Of a stretch of DNA of 64,000 bases, positions 17,868 to 28,204 are shown one piece after another (position 1 is the first letter of the stretch; each line of letters begins with the position of its first letter). The notes under the pieces are model-generated. The model had not been told where the DNA came from. It saw only the letters and a list, made by a program, of their open reading frames with translations, and did no database searches. A program made the translations under genes and the position numbers. This DNA is from Bacillota bacterium. Lineage in GTDB: Bacteria > Bacillota > SHA-98 > Ch115 > JABLXJ01. The stretch is taken from positions 1-64,000 of the forward strand of contig DUMQ01000130.1 of assembly GCA_012839815.1 (NCBI GenBank), written 5' to 3'.

Positions 17868-18629
17868 ATGGTGTATGCCGGGTATACCGGGCTCTACGCC
17901 GAGCGCACATACCGGAACCTGGTAAGGGGCGACGACCTTAGAACGTTTACCGTCGCCGTCGCCGAGACGGACCTCTTGATCAAGGCAGGGTCGGATCTCC
18001 GTGACCTGGCCTTGCAGGCCGTGATAGAGTGCCGGGCCGACCTGGAGAGCTACATCGCGCGCGACCCGGTCTTCAGGACCACCCTGGTGCCCCACCGGCT
18101 CCTCCCGGGCGCGCCAGACATAGCCGTGACAATGGCCAGGGCCGCCAGGCTCGCAGGCGTCGGCCCGATGGCGGCGGTCGCGGGCGCCATAGCTGAATGG
18201 GTCGGCAGGAGGCTGCTCGAACGCTCTGATGAGGCCCGCGGCGAGGTCATTGTTGAGAATGGCGGGGATATCTTCATGGCATCGAAGCGGGATCGCCGGG
18301 TGGGGATATTCGCCGGCGATTCCCCATTCACAAATAGAATCGCCATCGAAATCCCCCCGTCGGATATGCCCCTGGGCATCTGCACGTCCGCAGGGACGGT
18401 AGGACACTCGCTGAGCCTGGGAAGGGCCGATGCCGCCGTCGCGCTCGCCCGCGATGCGGCGCTCGCCGATGCGGCGGCAACGGCCATAGGGAATCTGGTC
18501 AGGACGCCGGAGGATATAGCAGGTGCCATGGAGTTTGCCCGGCAGATAAAGGGTCTCATGGGGGCGCTCGTAATAAAGGGCGACAAAATGGCCATTTACG
18601 GCAGGGTGAAGCTCGTCCCCGTGAGGTGA
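17868..18629 (+). CDS. UPF0280 (COG2122, ApbE-like) family protein
   Basis: GAIAEWVGRRLLERSDEARGEVIVENGGDIFM; ICTSAGTVGHSLSLGRADAAV. Confidence 0.85.
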   Translation: MVYAGYTGLYAERTYRNLVRGDDLRTFTVAVAETDLLIKAGSDLRDLALQAVIECRADLESYIARDPVFRTTLVPHRLLPGAPDIAVTMARAARLAGVGPMAAVAGAIAEWVGRRLLERSDEARGEVIVENGGDIFMASKRDRRVGIFAGDSPFTNRIAIEIPPSDMPLGICTSAGTVGHSLSLGRADAAVALARDAALADAAATAIGNLVRTPEDIAGAMEFARQIKGLMGALVIKGDKMAIYGRVKLVPVR

Positions 18630-18682
18630 ACCCCTTATCCAACCCTTTGCCTGTCTTTTTGCCTACTGTCTTTTTGCCTATC

Positions 18683-19948
18683 TTATTGAATCGAGGCCTC
18701 CACGGCAGGCTCCAGCTCCGGCGCACGCTCGACCTCGCCGGTTCTGGGCTCATTGCCGATGATGCCGAGTTTCTTGCCCGCACGCTCAAGGGCATCTAGC
18801 GCCCGGTCTATATCTTCATCGGTGTGGGAGGCGAGGACGTTTGCCCTCAGGCGGCACGTCTTTGGTGGCACGGCGGGCGGCAATATCGGGCAGATGAATA
18901 TCCCATCGTTGTGGAGGAGCATGGTCAGCTTCAGGGTTTCCTCCTCATCACCGATCATGATTGGGATCACCGCACTCTTGGTATCAAGGGTGTCATATCC
19001 CAGGTCGTGCAGGCCATCTACAAACCTCTTTATATTGGCCCTCAACTTCGCAAGCCTCCACTGCTCCTGCTCTATAACGTCGAGGGCGGCTCTTGCCGCG
19101 GCCGTTGCGGCGGGCGGGAGCGCGGCCGAGAATACGAAACCCCTTGCATTATGGCGGAGGAACGCTATGAAGTCGGCCCTGCCGGCGACGAACCCGCCGA
19201 CGGCTGGGATGGTCTTACTGAGAGAGCCCGTGGTTATATCTATCGCGTCAGCAGGGAGACCAAAGTACTCCTTTATGCCGTGCCCGGTCTGTCCCAGGAC
19301 GCCCAGGGAGTGCGCCTCGTCAACGAGCAGCCATGCGTCGTATCTGCGCGTCAGTTCCAGCAGCTCGGGCACGGGCGCCACGTCGCCGTCCATGCTGTAG
19401 ACTCCGTCGACGACCACCAGCTTGCCCCTGTAACGGTCGCTTGCGTCACGGAGGATCCTCTCCAGGTCCGACGGGTCGTTGTGCTTAAACCATATGAATT
19501 CCGCGCCCGAGAGCCTGGCGCCGTCCACCAGGCTTGCATGGCTCAGCTGGTCGACGATCACGGCATCTCCTTTCCCAACGAAGGACGAGATCGTCGCTAC
19601 ATTGCCCAGGAATCCACTGTTATAGGCTATCGCATCCTCGGTCCCCATGAATTCCGCGAGTCTTCGCTCCAGCTCGACATGGAGCCTGGTCGTACCCGCC
19701 AGAATCCTTACACCGTGAGTGCCCGTTCCGAATTCGCTGGTTGCGGCGTTTGCTGCAGCTTTGATCCCCGGGTGGTCAATGAGGGCAAGGTAGCTATATG
19801 ACGAGAACATTATCATCTCCCGACCGCCTATGGTAACTCTGGCACCGTTTAATGCATCGACTTGTTGAAGGTAATAATAGAGGTTGTTTTCTTTCACCTT
19901 TCTCAGGCGGCTTGAAAAGGCATCAACCCTTCTCTGAAGAGAGTTCAT
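18683..19948 (-). CDS. Alpha-oxoamine synthase family aminotransferase (KBL / BioF-like)
   Basis: FGTGTHGVRILAGTTRLHVELE, VDEAHSLGVLGQTGHGI, TGSLSKTIPAVGGFVAG. Confidence 0.88.
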   Translation of the reverse strand: MNSLQRRVDAFSSRLRKVKENNLYYYLQQVDALNGARVTIGGREMIMFSSYSYLALIDHPGIKAAANAATSEFGTGTHGVRILAGTTRLHVELERRLAEFMGTEDAIAYNSGFLGNVATISSFVGKGDAVIVDQLSHASLVDGARLSGAEFIWFKHNDPSDLERILRDASDRYRGKLVVVDGVYSMDGDVAPVPELLELTRRYDAWLLVDEAHSLGVLGQTGHGIKEYFGLPADAIDITTGSLSKTIPAVGGFVAGRADFIAFLRHNARGFVFSAALPPAATAAARAALDVIEQEQWRLAKLRANIKRFVDGLHDLGYDTLDTKSAVIPIMIGDEEETLKLTMLLHNDGIFICPILPPAVPPKTCRLRANVLASHTDEDIDRALDALERAGKKLGIIGNEPRTGEVERAPELEPAVEASIQ

Positions 19949-20147
19949 GGTAATTTTATGACCCCCTCACTGGTTTACGTAGAGATTTTGCGCTGGTCTG
20001 TAATGGCCTCTCACCCATAGCTTACCATGAGCTATGCGAGCATGTCAACAAAATTGTGCACAAAGAGGGGCCTGAAAATACCTGAAATCCATCCAGAAAC
20101 GCAAGATGCGGGCAAGACGCGCAGCGAGATGCGAGATGCGGTGGCTG

Positions 20148-20176
20148 TTGATAAAGCCTTTTCATTATGCTATAAT
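20148..20176 (+). promoter_or_regulatory. Sigma-A-type promoter upstream of rpmE
   Basis: ttgata - 17 nt - tataat. Confidence 0.75.
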
Positions 20177-20289
20177 GTGAGCGTGCCCGGGTGCGTGGTT
20201 CTGCCAGCGGCTCAGCGAGCGGACCCGGAGCCGGCGGTAGTATTTATTTGCTGATAAGAGATGTGGTAAGAAAGAGAGAGGTGGGCCAG

Positions 20290-20487
20290 ATGAAGAAGGA
20301 TATACACCCCAAGTTTGAGATTACCACGCTTACGTGCGCGTGTGGCGAGAAGTTCGAGGTCGGCTCGACAAAGAAGGACCTCAGAGTAGAGATATGCTCC
20401 AAGTGCCACCCTATGTTTACGGGGAAGCAGAGGATAGTGGACACAGGAGGAAGGGTCGAGAGATTCAAGAAGCGCCACGGCCTTTAA
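20290..20487 (+). CDS. rpmE: Ribosomal protein L31
   Basis: [65 protein letters not shown]. Confidence 0.96.
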   Translation: MKKDIHPKFEITTLTCACGEKFEVGSTKKDLRVEICSKCHPMFTGKQRIVDTGGRVERFKKRHGL

Positions 20488-20594
20488 TTAGGTTAGCTGT
20501 GTAATTAGGTAATAGGTTTAGGTAATAGGTCAGCCGTAACGTGGGACGCACCTGACGAGGTGTCCAATCCTTGCGGATTGTGGCGTTGAAATGG

Positions 20595-20621
20595 AAACAG
20601 AGCCGGATGGCTCTGTTTTTA
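20595..20621 (+). terminator. Intrinsic terminator
   Basis: aaacagagcc-ggat-ggctctgttttt. Confidence 0.85.
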
Positions 20622-20745
20622 CAACTCGCACCGAATAGCCGTAGACGGTGGCATGCCTGGGAGCGCGGGGGCGGGATAGAATGATCCGGAACAGGATGAT
20701 GCGAGACTGACGGCCGGCCGGTGGGGATTACCGGCTGGCGGGGGA

Positions 20746-21648
20746 GTGGGGAAATTGGGTTCCGATTTTCAATATGGCGGCCAAGCGGTTATCGAGGGCG
20801 TCATGATGCGTGGGCGAACCAATATAGCGATTGCCGTGCGAAGGCCGGATCACGAGATCATCGTGCGTGAGCAGCCGATCGGCTCGATTATGGCGAGGTG
20901 GTCGTTCTTGAAGTGGCCGGTCATACGCGGCGTGGTCATGCTGGTGGAGTCCCTCGTCATAGGGCTCCAGGCTTTGATGTTCTCCGCCAACGAGTTTGCA
21001 GGCGGCGAAGGTGAAGAGAAGCTAAAGCCATGGGAGCTCACGGGGACGATCGTATTCGCCATGGCGCTCTTCGTCGGCCTATTCATCGTGCTTCCCAATC
21101 TCTTCGCCGTGGCGGTTCAGAGGTCCGTGCACAATGTCGTTGCGGTCAACCTGCTTGAAGGGTTCTTCAGGATATTTATATTTCTCGGATACATTTTTGC
21201 CGTATCGAGGATTAAAGATATTCAAAGGGTCTTTGAGTATCATGGTGCTGAACATAAGACCATTCACGCATATGAAGCCGGCGAAGAGCTAACGGTGGAG
21301 AACGCCCGGAGGCATAGCACGTTGCACCCGAGATGCGGCACGAGCTTTCTCCTTATCGTAATGGTAATTATGATTATAGCCTTTTCCCTCATAGGAAGGA
21401 AGGCGCTCTTGCCCCGTATAGCCTTGAGGCTCGCCATGCTGCCTGTCGTTGCGGGCCTGTCATATGAGGTAATCAAGGCTACAGGCCGGAAGCACGTGGC
21501 AAAATGGGTCCGGTGGGCCATCGCGCCAGGGCTGTGGCTGCAAAAGCTTACGACTCGCGAGCCCGATGACGAGCAGCTGGAGGTGGCGATCAAGGCCCTG
21601 GAATCCGTGCTGGAGAAGAAGGGTGATGCCTTTGTTAGACCAGCTTGA
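20746..21648 (+). CDS. DUF1385 family membrane protein
   Basis: [72 protein letters not shown]; next to prfA. Confidence 0.92.
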   Translation: MGKLGSDFQYGGQAVIEGVMMRGRTNIAIAVRRPDHEIIVREQPIGSIMARWSFLKWPVIRGVVMLVESLVIGLQALMFSANEFAGGEGEEKLKPWELTGTIVFAMALFVGLFIVLPNLFAVAVQRSVHNVVAVNLLEGFFRIFIFLGYIFAVSRIKDIQRVFEYHGAEHKTIHAYEAGEELTVENARRHSTLHPRCGTSFLLIVMVIMIIAFSLIGRKALLPRIALRLAMLPVVAGLSYEVIKATGRKHVAKWVRWAIAPGLWLQKLTTREPDDEQLEVAIKALESVLEKKGDAFVRPA

Positions 21649-22699
21649 TGCACTGGAGCAAAAATATGTCGAAATAGAAAAGATGCTGGGAGACCCTGCG
21701 GTGCTGGGGGATCAAGAGAAGCTGCAGCATTATGCGAAGGCGCACGCGGACCTGGAAGAGATTGTCGCTAAATATCGGGAGTATAAGACGGTTAAGGACG
21801 GTATCCGCGACGTAAAGGCCATGCTCAGTGAGCGGATCGATGACGAGCTCCGGGAGCTTGCGGTTTCAGAGCTGGAGGCGCTAGAGTCCAGGGCAAGGAA
21901 CCTGGAGAAGGAGCTCAGGATCATGCTCCTCCCCAAGGATCCAAGCGATGAAAAGGACGTTATCGTGGAGATACGCGCCGGGGCCGGCGGCGAGGAGGCG
22001 GCGCTCTTTGCGGGAGATCTTTTTAGAATGTACGGGCGCTATGCGGAGCGGCATGGCTGGCGCGTCGAGATGATGAGCAGCAACCCCACGGATCTTGGCG
22101 GTTTCAAGGAAGTCATCTTTACCGTAGAGGGCCGCGGAGCGTATAGCAGGTTAAAGTATGAGAGCGGTGTGCACCGGGTCCAGCGCGTTCCTACTACCGA
22201 GGCGTCAGGCCGTATTCACACATCTACCGCAACCGTTGCAGTCTTGCCGGAGGCGGAGGAGGTCGATGTGGAGATCCGGCCCGAGGACCTGCGGATAGAT
22301 GTGTACCGCTCCACGGGTCATGGCGGCCAGAGTGTAAACACAACGGATTCGGCGGTCCGCATTACCCACATACCTACGGGCATTGTCGTTTCCTGTCAGG
22401 ACGAGAGGTCCCAGCATAAAAACAGGGAAAAGGCCATGCGGGTCCTCCGGGCAAGGCTTCTCGATAAGGTCCGGCAGGAGCAGGAGGCCGAGATCGCGCA
22501 GGCAAGAAGGTCCCAGGTCGGAACGGGGGATAGGAGCGAGCGAATCCGGACATATAATTTCCCTCAAAATAGGGTCACGGATCACCGGATCGGCTTCACA
22601 ACCCATCGCCTGGAGGCTATCCTGGACGGGGACCTTGACGAGGTTATCGACGCCCTGGTGGCGGATGACCAGGCTGAGAGGCTGAGGAAAATTGGTTAA
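21626..22699 (+). CDS. prfA: Peptide chain release factor 1
   Basis: [39 protein letters not shown]. Confidence 0.95.
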   Translation: MPLLDQLDALEQKYVEIEKMLGDPAVLGDQEKLQHYAKAHADLEEIVAKYREYKTVKDGIRDVKAMLSERIDDELRELAVSELEALESRARNLEKELRIMLLPKDPSDEKDVIVEIRAGAGGEEAALFAGDLFRMYGRYAERHGWRVEMMSSNPTDLGGFKEVIFTVEGRGAYSRLKYESGVHRVQRVPTTEASGRIHTSTATVAVLPEAEEVDVEIRPEDLRIDVYRSTGHGGQSVNTTDSAVRITHIPTGIVVSCQDERSQHKNREKAMRVLRARLLDKVRQEQEAEIAQARRSQVGTGDRSERIRTYNFPQNRVTDHRIGFTTHRLEAILDGDLDEVIDALVADDQAERLRKIG

Positions 22700-23816
22700 G
22701 GGCGTTGGACCGTCTGGTCAGGTCAGAGTCCAGGATGCCCTGAGGCGCGGCGTCGAATACTTGCGCTCGCGCGGCGTCCCGACCCCCGTCCTGGACGCTG
22801 AGGTCCTGCTCGCCTGGATTCTCGGCGCGAGGCGGGAAGACCTGTATACCCACCCTGAGAGAGTCGTCTCCGGCGACCAGCTCAAGAGGTTCGACGAGGC
22901 GCTCGAGACGAGAGGGTCACGGGTCCCCGTGGCATATATTCGCGGTAAGAAGGAGTTTATGTCCCTTGAGTTCTATGTCGACAGAAGGGTGTTGATCCCG
23001 CGCCCCGAGACCGAGATACTCGTGGAGACTGTAGTCGAGAGGCTGAACCAGCGCGCCGGCCGGCGCACCGGCCAACGTGCTGGCCGGCACGCCACCGCAG
23101 GGGAGGCTGGCCCCCAGGCTGGGCCTGCCCCCAGTCTCGCCCGGCTTGGTGAGACGGGTTACGGTAAGGGGGACAGCGGGGGGCACGATTGTCCACTCTG
23201 GGTTGCGGACATTGGGACGGGGAGCGGGGCTATTGCTGTGTGCCTGGCCAGGCTCGTTCCGGGCGTGCATGTTTTTGCAAGCGACATCTCCGCCGGTGCG
23301 CTGGAGGTTGCGCGAATTAACGCGGAGAAGCACGGCGTGGCCGACAGGATCACCTTCCTCGAGGGGGATTTATTTTCCCCTTTTAGTGATTTCAATACCC
23401 ATGGGAACGGCGAGACGCGCAGCTTTCCACGCAGATGTGAACATGGGCCCGGACCCGGGGGGGGATTTGAGGAATTTGAGGGCGGGTTTGATGCGATAGT
23501 CTCGAATCCCCCATATATTTCAAGCGCCGAAATGAGGACTTTGCAGGATGAGATCACATATGAGCCGGAAGTCGCCCTCGATGGCGGCGAGGATGGGCTC
23601 CGGGTTTGCCGGGGCATACTGTCGCAGGCTCCCTGGTATTTAGCTGATGGAGGATTTGTTGCCCTTGAAGTTGCAAGCAACAGGGCGGGGGATGTTCGCG
23701 AGATCGCTTTGCACTACTTTGAGCAGGTTGAAATCATCCATGATTATTCGGGCCGCGAGAGGGTTGCGCTTGCCCGGGGGCCGCTCCGTAATCTCCTGAC
23801 AAGAGATTTGAGGTAA
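22692..23816 (+). CDS. prmC: Release-factor glutamine methyltransferase with low-complexity insertions
   Basis: [13 protein letters not shown] and VSNPPYIS motifs; follows prfA. Confidence 0.93.
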   Translation: MVKGVGPSGQVRVQDALRRGVEYLRSRGVPTPVLDAEVLLAWILGARREDLYTHPERVVSGDQLKRFDEALETRGSRVPVAYIRGKKEFMSLEFYVDRRVLIPRPETEILVETVVERLNQRAGRRTGQRAGRHATAGEAGPQAGPAPSLARLGETGYGKGDSGGHDCPLWVADIGTGSGAIAVCLARLVPGVHVFASDISAGALEVARINAEKHGVADRITFLEGDLFSPFSDFNTHGNGETRSFPRRCEHGPGPGGGFEEFEGGFDAIVSNPPYISSAEMRTLQDEITYEPEVALDGGEDGLRVCRGILSQAPWYLADGGFVALEVASNRAGDVREIALHYFEQVEIIHDYSGRERVALARGPLRNLLTRDLR

Positions 23817-23836
23817 GAAGGTTCGGTTGAGAAGGA

Positions 23837-24970
23837 ATGTGTGGCAACAAGAAAACGGATGTAATTAGGGTGGATCCTGTCCACCCCGAGCTTGATTTGA
23901 TCAGGCGGGCTGCCCGGGTCCTGAGGGAAGGGGGCCTTGTCGCGTTTCCAACGGAAACAGTCTATGGTCTGGGCGCAAACGCGTTAAACGAGGAGGCCGT
24001 GAGAGGAATTTTCAGGGCCAAAGGGCGACCGGCCGATAACCCGCTCATAGTTCACATCGCGCGCAAGGAGGATCTGACGGGCGTGGCATTGGCCATCCCC
24101 TCCATCGCGGAGCGCCTGATTGACCGCTTCTGGCCCGGGCCGCTCACGTTGATCTTTCCCAGGCATCCCAGTGTGCCTCTTGTGACGACCGGCGGGATAG
24201 ATACCGTGGCGGTTAGGATGCCCGACCACGATATAGCCCTTGCCCTTATAGCGGAGGCCGGTGTCCCGGTGGCCGCCCCGAGCGCAAACACCTCCGGGCG
24301 GCCGAGTCCGACCGTGGCGGAGCATGTGATCTGCGACCTTGGCAGCAAGGTGGATCTCATCCTCGACGGCGGGCCGACGGCCGTGGGTGTTGAATCCACG
24401 GTCCTGGATATAACCGTCACTCCGCCGGTGATCCTGCGGCCCGGCGGGACGACACCCGAGGAGATCCAGAGTGTTGTGGGTGATGTTATCCTGCCCGGAC
24501 CGGAGACGTGGACGGCCGAGCCGGATTCGACCGCCGACGGGGCGCGGGGACCAGCCCCCAAGGCGCCAGGTATGAAGTACCGCCATTATTCGCCCGAGGC
24601 AGAGGTTGTATTGTTCGGAACGTCCGAGGGCCGGGTCCAGGCGATGGCTGAGAGGATCTGGGCCGAGGCGACGCGGCTGGTCGCCTCGGGCAAGCGGGTC
24701 GGTATCATGTGCACGGATGAGAGCTGCGGCCTTTACGCAAGCCTCGTGCGCCACGCGCCGTCTGGTACAACGTCGAGCCTAGACATTGTATCGAGCGGCA
24801 CGCGGCAGGACCTTTCAACCATAGCATCGAAGATATTCGCCCTGCTCAGGCAGTTTGATGATGACGGCGTCGATGTGATCCTTGTTGAGGGCGTGGATGA
24901 GCGCGGCCTCGGTTTTGCCATCATGAACAGGTTGCGAAAGGCAGCCGGCGGCCGGGTCATAATGGTCTAG
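23837..24970 (+). CDS. L-threonylcarbamoyladenylate synthase (Sua5/YwlC)
   Basis: GGLVAFPTETVYGLGANAL...KGRPADNPLIVHIA...PSANTSGRPSPT plus C-terminal Sua5 domain. Confidence 0.94.
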   Translation: MCGNKKTDVIRVDPVHPELDLIRRAARVLREGGLVAFPTETVYGLGANALNEEAVRGIFRAKGRPADNPLIVHIARKEDLTGVALAIPSIAERLIDRFWPGPLTLIFPRHPSVPLVTTGGIDTVAVRMPDHDIALALIAEAGVPVAAPSANTSGRPSPTVAEHVICDLGSKVDLILDGGPTAVGVESTVLDITVTPPVILRPGGTTPEEIQSVVGDVILPGPETWTAEPDSTADGARGPAPKAPGMKYRHYSPEAEVVLFGTSEGRVQAMAERIWAEATRLVASGKRVGIMCTDESCGLYASLVRHAPSGTTSSLDIVSSGTRQDLSTIASKIFALLRQFDDDGVDVILVEGVDERGLGFAIMNRLRKAAGGRVIMV

Positions 24971-24976
24971 CTTATG

Positions 24977-25077
24977 TGGCGCGCCGCAAGCGCGCGGTCC
25001 CCGGATGCAACACCGGCAACCTATGGGACGTGCTGGTAAACCGGCATGAATTTAAGGAATTAGCACTTAGTGCGCCA
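24977..25077. repeat. Dispersed modular inverted-repeat element, copy B (half of inner module, reversed)
   Basis: ggcgcgccgcaagcgcgcggtccccggatgcaacaccggcaacctatgggacgtgctggtaaaccggcat...cacttag matches the reverse complement of the left inner arm of copies C and D. Confidence 0.85.
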
Positions 25078-25102
25078 ATCAGAAGGAACCGGGCGAAATG
25101 TT

Positions 25103-25624
25103 TCAGGTGGTATGGCCCTTGGCAGCCACATCAACCTCGTAGATCATGGCCACCTCATCGCAATTTGGGAACTTGGGACAGTTTATGCAATCCTTCCAGA
25201 CCTTTTGGGGAAGCTCGTCTTTGGATGTCAGGCGGAAACCGCACTTCTCGAAGAACGCGGGTTTGTATGTCAGGGCAAATACGCGGGGAATGCCGAGGTC
25301 CGCGGCTTCCTGGATCAGGAATCGCACGACGGCTTTGCCAACGCCCTGGCCCATTTTGTCCTCTCTTACGGCTACGGCCCTTATCTCGGCAAGGTCGCCC
25401 CATACGATATGGAGCCCCCCGGTCCCGATAACCTCCCCGTCCTCTTCGGCTACAGCAAACTCCCGCAGGTTTTCATAGATGAGCGCGAGCGACCGCGGTA
25501 GCATCATGCCACGCTCGGCATATGCGTTGATCAGCTTGTGTATCTTCTTTACATCCTCCATGCGTGCTTTCCGTAGTTCCAAATCTCTCAACCCTCTCCC
25601 ACTGGCGGCGTTCCATTTTCTCAT
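25103..25624 (-). CDS. GNAT N-acetyltransferase (ArgA/N-acetylglutamate-synthase-like)
   Basis: LELRKARMEDVKKIHKLINAYAERGMMLPRS...AVREDKMGQGVGKAVVRFLI. Confidence 0.85.
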   Translation of the reverse strand: MRKWNAASGRGLRDLELRKARMEDVKKIHKLINAYAERGMMLPRSLALIYENLREFAVAEEDGEVIGTGGLHIVWGDLAEIRAVAVREDKMGQGVGKAVVRFLIQEAADLGIPRVFALTYKPAFFEKCGFRLTSKDELPQKVWKDCINCPKFPNCDEVAMIYEVDVAAKGHTT

Positions 25625-25666
25625 CCCTCGAGCAGCTATCTTGAACGGCCATATTATACCACACAA

Positions 25667-25732
25667 CTAAGTCAGTGCGCAAAAACACCCAGACCTTTCG
25701 CAGGTAACAGCTAACAGTGCGGCACATTGGCC
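25667..25732. repeat. Dispersed modular inverted-repeat element, copy F (outer left-arm fragment)
   Basis: ctaagtcagtgcgcaaaaacacccagacctttcgcaggtaacagctaacagtgcggcacattggcc matches 43741-43804. Confidence 0.85.
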
Positions 25733-25901
25733 GGGGTGCATACCCGCGTCACCTGCTCTGTTGAGCCGCACCGCGGCATGAGTGTCTACTCTAAGTTGGA
25801 AATCCTACGAAATCCTTTTTAGAAATCTATTGCAAGTGCGCGCCATCTGTGCTAGTATAATTTGTGAAAAAAGTTACGAAGTCTGGGGGCGTAAGAGAGG
25901 G

Positions 25902-26315
25902 ATGCACGATATTCTGGTCTGCGTCGGTAGTTCCTGCCATCTCAAAGGCGCGTACGACGTGATTAAAGCCTTTCAGTCCCTGATACATAAGTATGACCTG
26001 GCAGGCGAGGTGGAGCTCGGCGCGACGTTTTGCCTGGAGCACTGCGCCGAGGGCGTCACGATTAAGGTCGACGGCGAGATCATCACCGGCATGACGCCCG
26101 ATCGCGTGGCCAGGATCTTTGAAGATAGAGTCCTGGGAGACCGGGGCCGCCCGGAGGGAGGACGAGATAAGGTTCCGGCGACGAGCGACGAGATCCCTGC
26201 CCGGAGGCGGGAGCCAGAAGGGCCCGGTGAGCCAGGAGATGAGGTCGAGGATCAAGAGGGCGAGATTGGTGATGACAAAGACGGGGAGAACTGGGGGAGA
26301 GGGCCGTGGGAGTGA
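25902..26315 (+). CDS. Thioredoxin-like [2Fe-2S] ferredoxin with acidic low-complexity tail
   Basis: CVGSSCHLKGAYDVI...GATFCLEHCAEGVTIKVDGEIITGMTPD. Confidence 0.88.
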   Translation: MHDILVCVGSSCHLKGAYDVIKAFQSLIHKYDLAGEVELGATFCLEHCAEGVTIKVDGEIITGMTPDRVARIFEDRVLGDRGRPEGGRDKVPATSDEIPARRREPEGPGEPGDEVEDQEGEIGDDKDGENWGRGPWE

Positions 26316-28204
26316 TAACCACAATCGAGGCGAGGTGCAAGGATTGCTATAAATGCGTCCGCTCATGCCCCGTAAAGGCCATCAGGGTTACATCGGGTCA
26401 CGCGGAAGTCGTGGACGACAGGTGCATCCTGGACGGTAGGTGCACCAGGGTTTGTCCCCAGAAGGCAAAGAAGGTGGAGAGCGGTCTCGATCACGCCCAG
26501 AGCCTGGTGCGCTCCGGGGCGAGGGTGGCCGTGAGCCTGGCGCCGTCCTTCGTGGCAGCCTTCCCCGGGGCGCGGCCGGACCAGGTCGTGGCTGTCCTCC
26601 GGCTCCTGGGCTTTTCGTTTATTCAGGAGACGGCGGTGGCTGCCAGGTTTGTCGCGGCCGGCCACCGCCTGCTGGTGGAACACGGTAAGGGGCCTTGGCC
26701 AATTATCTCGAGTTCGTGCCCGGCGATAGTGAACCTGATTGAGAAGCATTATCCCGGCGTGATCGGCCACATCGCCCCGGTCGTCTCGCCCATGGTAGCT
26801 CACGGGAGGTTGTTGAAGCGCACCCTTGGGCAGGATACCGCAGTGGTGTTCATCGGGCCGTGTGTAGCTAAAAAGGGAGAGGCTGCGGACAAGCATGTTA
26901 AGGGCGCTGTTGACGCGGTCTTGACTTTTGAAGAATTACGCGAATGGCTATCTCGTGAGGGGCTTGATCCGGAGACGCTGGAGACGCAGGTTGAGAGTGC
27001 CTGCGCTGGCTCTCCTGACGGTCCCGGCGGAGGTTGCGGGTTTGATCGCATTCCCAGCGCGAGTATCCGTGTGGAAATTGCTCCGGGGGCAGCCTACCTG
27101 TCTACCGACAGCCCTGGCCTGGCCCGCACATTCCCCGTGGGAGGCGGGCTCATCAAGAGCGCGGGTCTGCCCAGCGACCTCCTGGAGGAGGATATCGCCG
27201 TCGTTACAGGCCTCGAGGAGTGCATGGAGTTCCTGGAAGCCCTCCCCGCGGGCGCACCTGAGGGGATAAAGCTTGTGGAGATGATGGCCTGCGATGGGGG
27301 ATGCGTGGACGGGCCGTTCATATGCTCGGACCTGAGCCTGTTTCAACGCCGCCGGAGGGTGCTCTCTTATGGCGCAGGTAGTGGTAGTGCAGGCCGGGGG
27401 CGGTATCTGCGCGCGGCGAGTCCGGAGTTGACGGGCCCCCAGTTGCCGGGTCAGATACTCTTGCCGCTCATGCGCACATACGGCGCCAGGAAGGTGGACG
27501 CACCTGAGCCTGGCGAGGAGGATATCAGGCGGATACTAGCGGCCACAGGCAAGACTCTCCCCGAGGATGAGCTGAACTGCGGGGCGTGCGGTTACGATTC
27601 GTGTAGGGAGAAGGCCATGGCGGTCTACCAGGGTATGGCCGAGATCGAGATGTGTATCCCCTACATGAGGAAGCGGGCTGAATCCATGGCAAGCGTGACA
27701 TTCAACCTGACGCCCAATGGGATCATCATCACCAATGCCGGCCTCGAGATCCTCGATGTCAACCCTGTGATCGAGCGGAAGCTCGGCATGAGGCGCGACG
27801 AGATCAAGGGCAGGAAGTTGAATGAATTGCTGGATGCGGTCGCATTTGAGGATGCGCTAAAAGCCAAAAAGGTGATCACCAGGGAAGTCGCTTGCCCGGA
27901 GCGCGGAATGGTAACCCTCCAGACCGTGGTGTTCATCGAGGAACAGGGTATGGTCCTCGGAGTCATAACCGACATTACGGAGGAGAGAAAGCAGCGTGAG
28001 AAGCTGAACAGCGTGAGGCGCGAGACGCTTGACAAGGCCCAGGAGGTCATAAACAAGCAGATGCGCGTGGCGCAGGAGATCGCGGGACTCCTCGGCGAGA
28101 CAACCGCCGAGACGAAGGTGCTGCTTACGAAGCTCATGAAGCTGTTCCAGAGCGAAGAGGGGAATGGGGCAGAGAGGGGAATGAGCGATGAGCATATTCG
28201 TTGA
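26306..28204 (+). CDS. Putative sensory [FeFe]-hydrogenase with 4Fe-4S and PAS domains (HydS/HfsB-like)
   Basis: Ferredoxin motifs; H-cluster motifs SSSCPAIVNL, GPCVAKKGEA, EMMACDGGCVDG; CGACGYDSCREKA 4Fe-4S domain; C-terminal PAS. Confidence 0.87.
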   Translation: MGVITTIEARCKDCYKCVRSCPVKAIRVTSGHAEVVDDRCILDGRCTRVCPQKAKKVESGLDHAQSLVRSGARVAVSLAPSFVAAFPGARPDQVVAVLRLLGFSFIQETAVAARFVAAGHRLLVEHGKGPWPIISSSCPAIVNLIEKHYPGVIGHIAPVVSPMVAHGRLLKRTLGQDTAVVFIGPCVAKKGEAADKHVKGAVDAVLTFEELREWLSREGLDPETLETQVESACAGSPDGPGGGCGFDRIPSASIRVEIAPGAAYLSTDSPGLARTFPVGGGLIKSAGLPSDLLEEDIAVVTGLEECMEFLEALPAGAPEGIKLVEMMACDGGCVDGPFICSDLSLFQRRRRVLSYGAGSGSAGRGRYLRAASPELTGPQLPGQILLPLMRTYGARKVDAPEPGEEDIRRILAATGKTLPEDELNCGACGYDSCREKAMAVYQGMAEIEMCIPYMRKRAESMASVTFNLTPNGIIITNAGLEILDVNPVIERKLGMRRDEIKGRKLNELLDAVAFEDALKAKKVITREVACPERGMVTLQTVVFIEEQGMVLGVITDITEERKQREKLNSVRRETLDKAQEVINKQMRVAQEIAGLLGETTAETKVLLTKLMKLFQSEEGNGAERGMSDEHIR

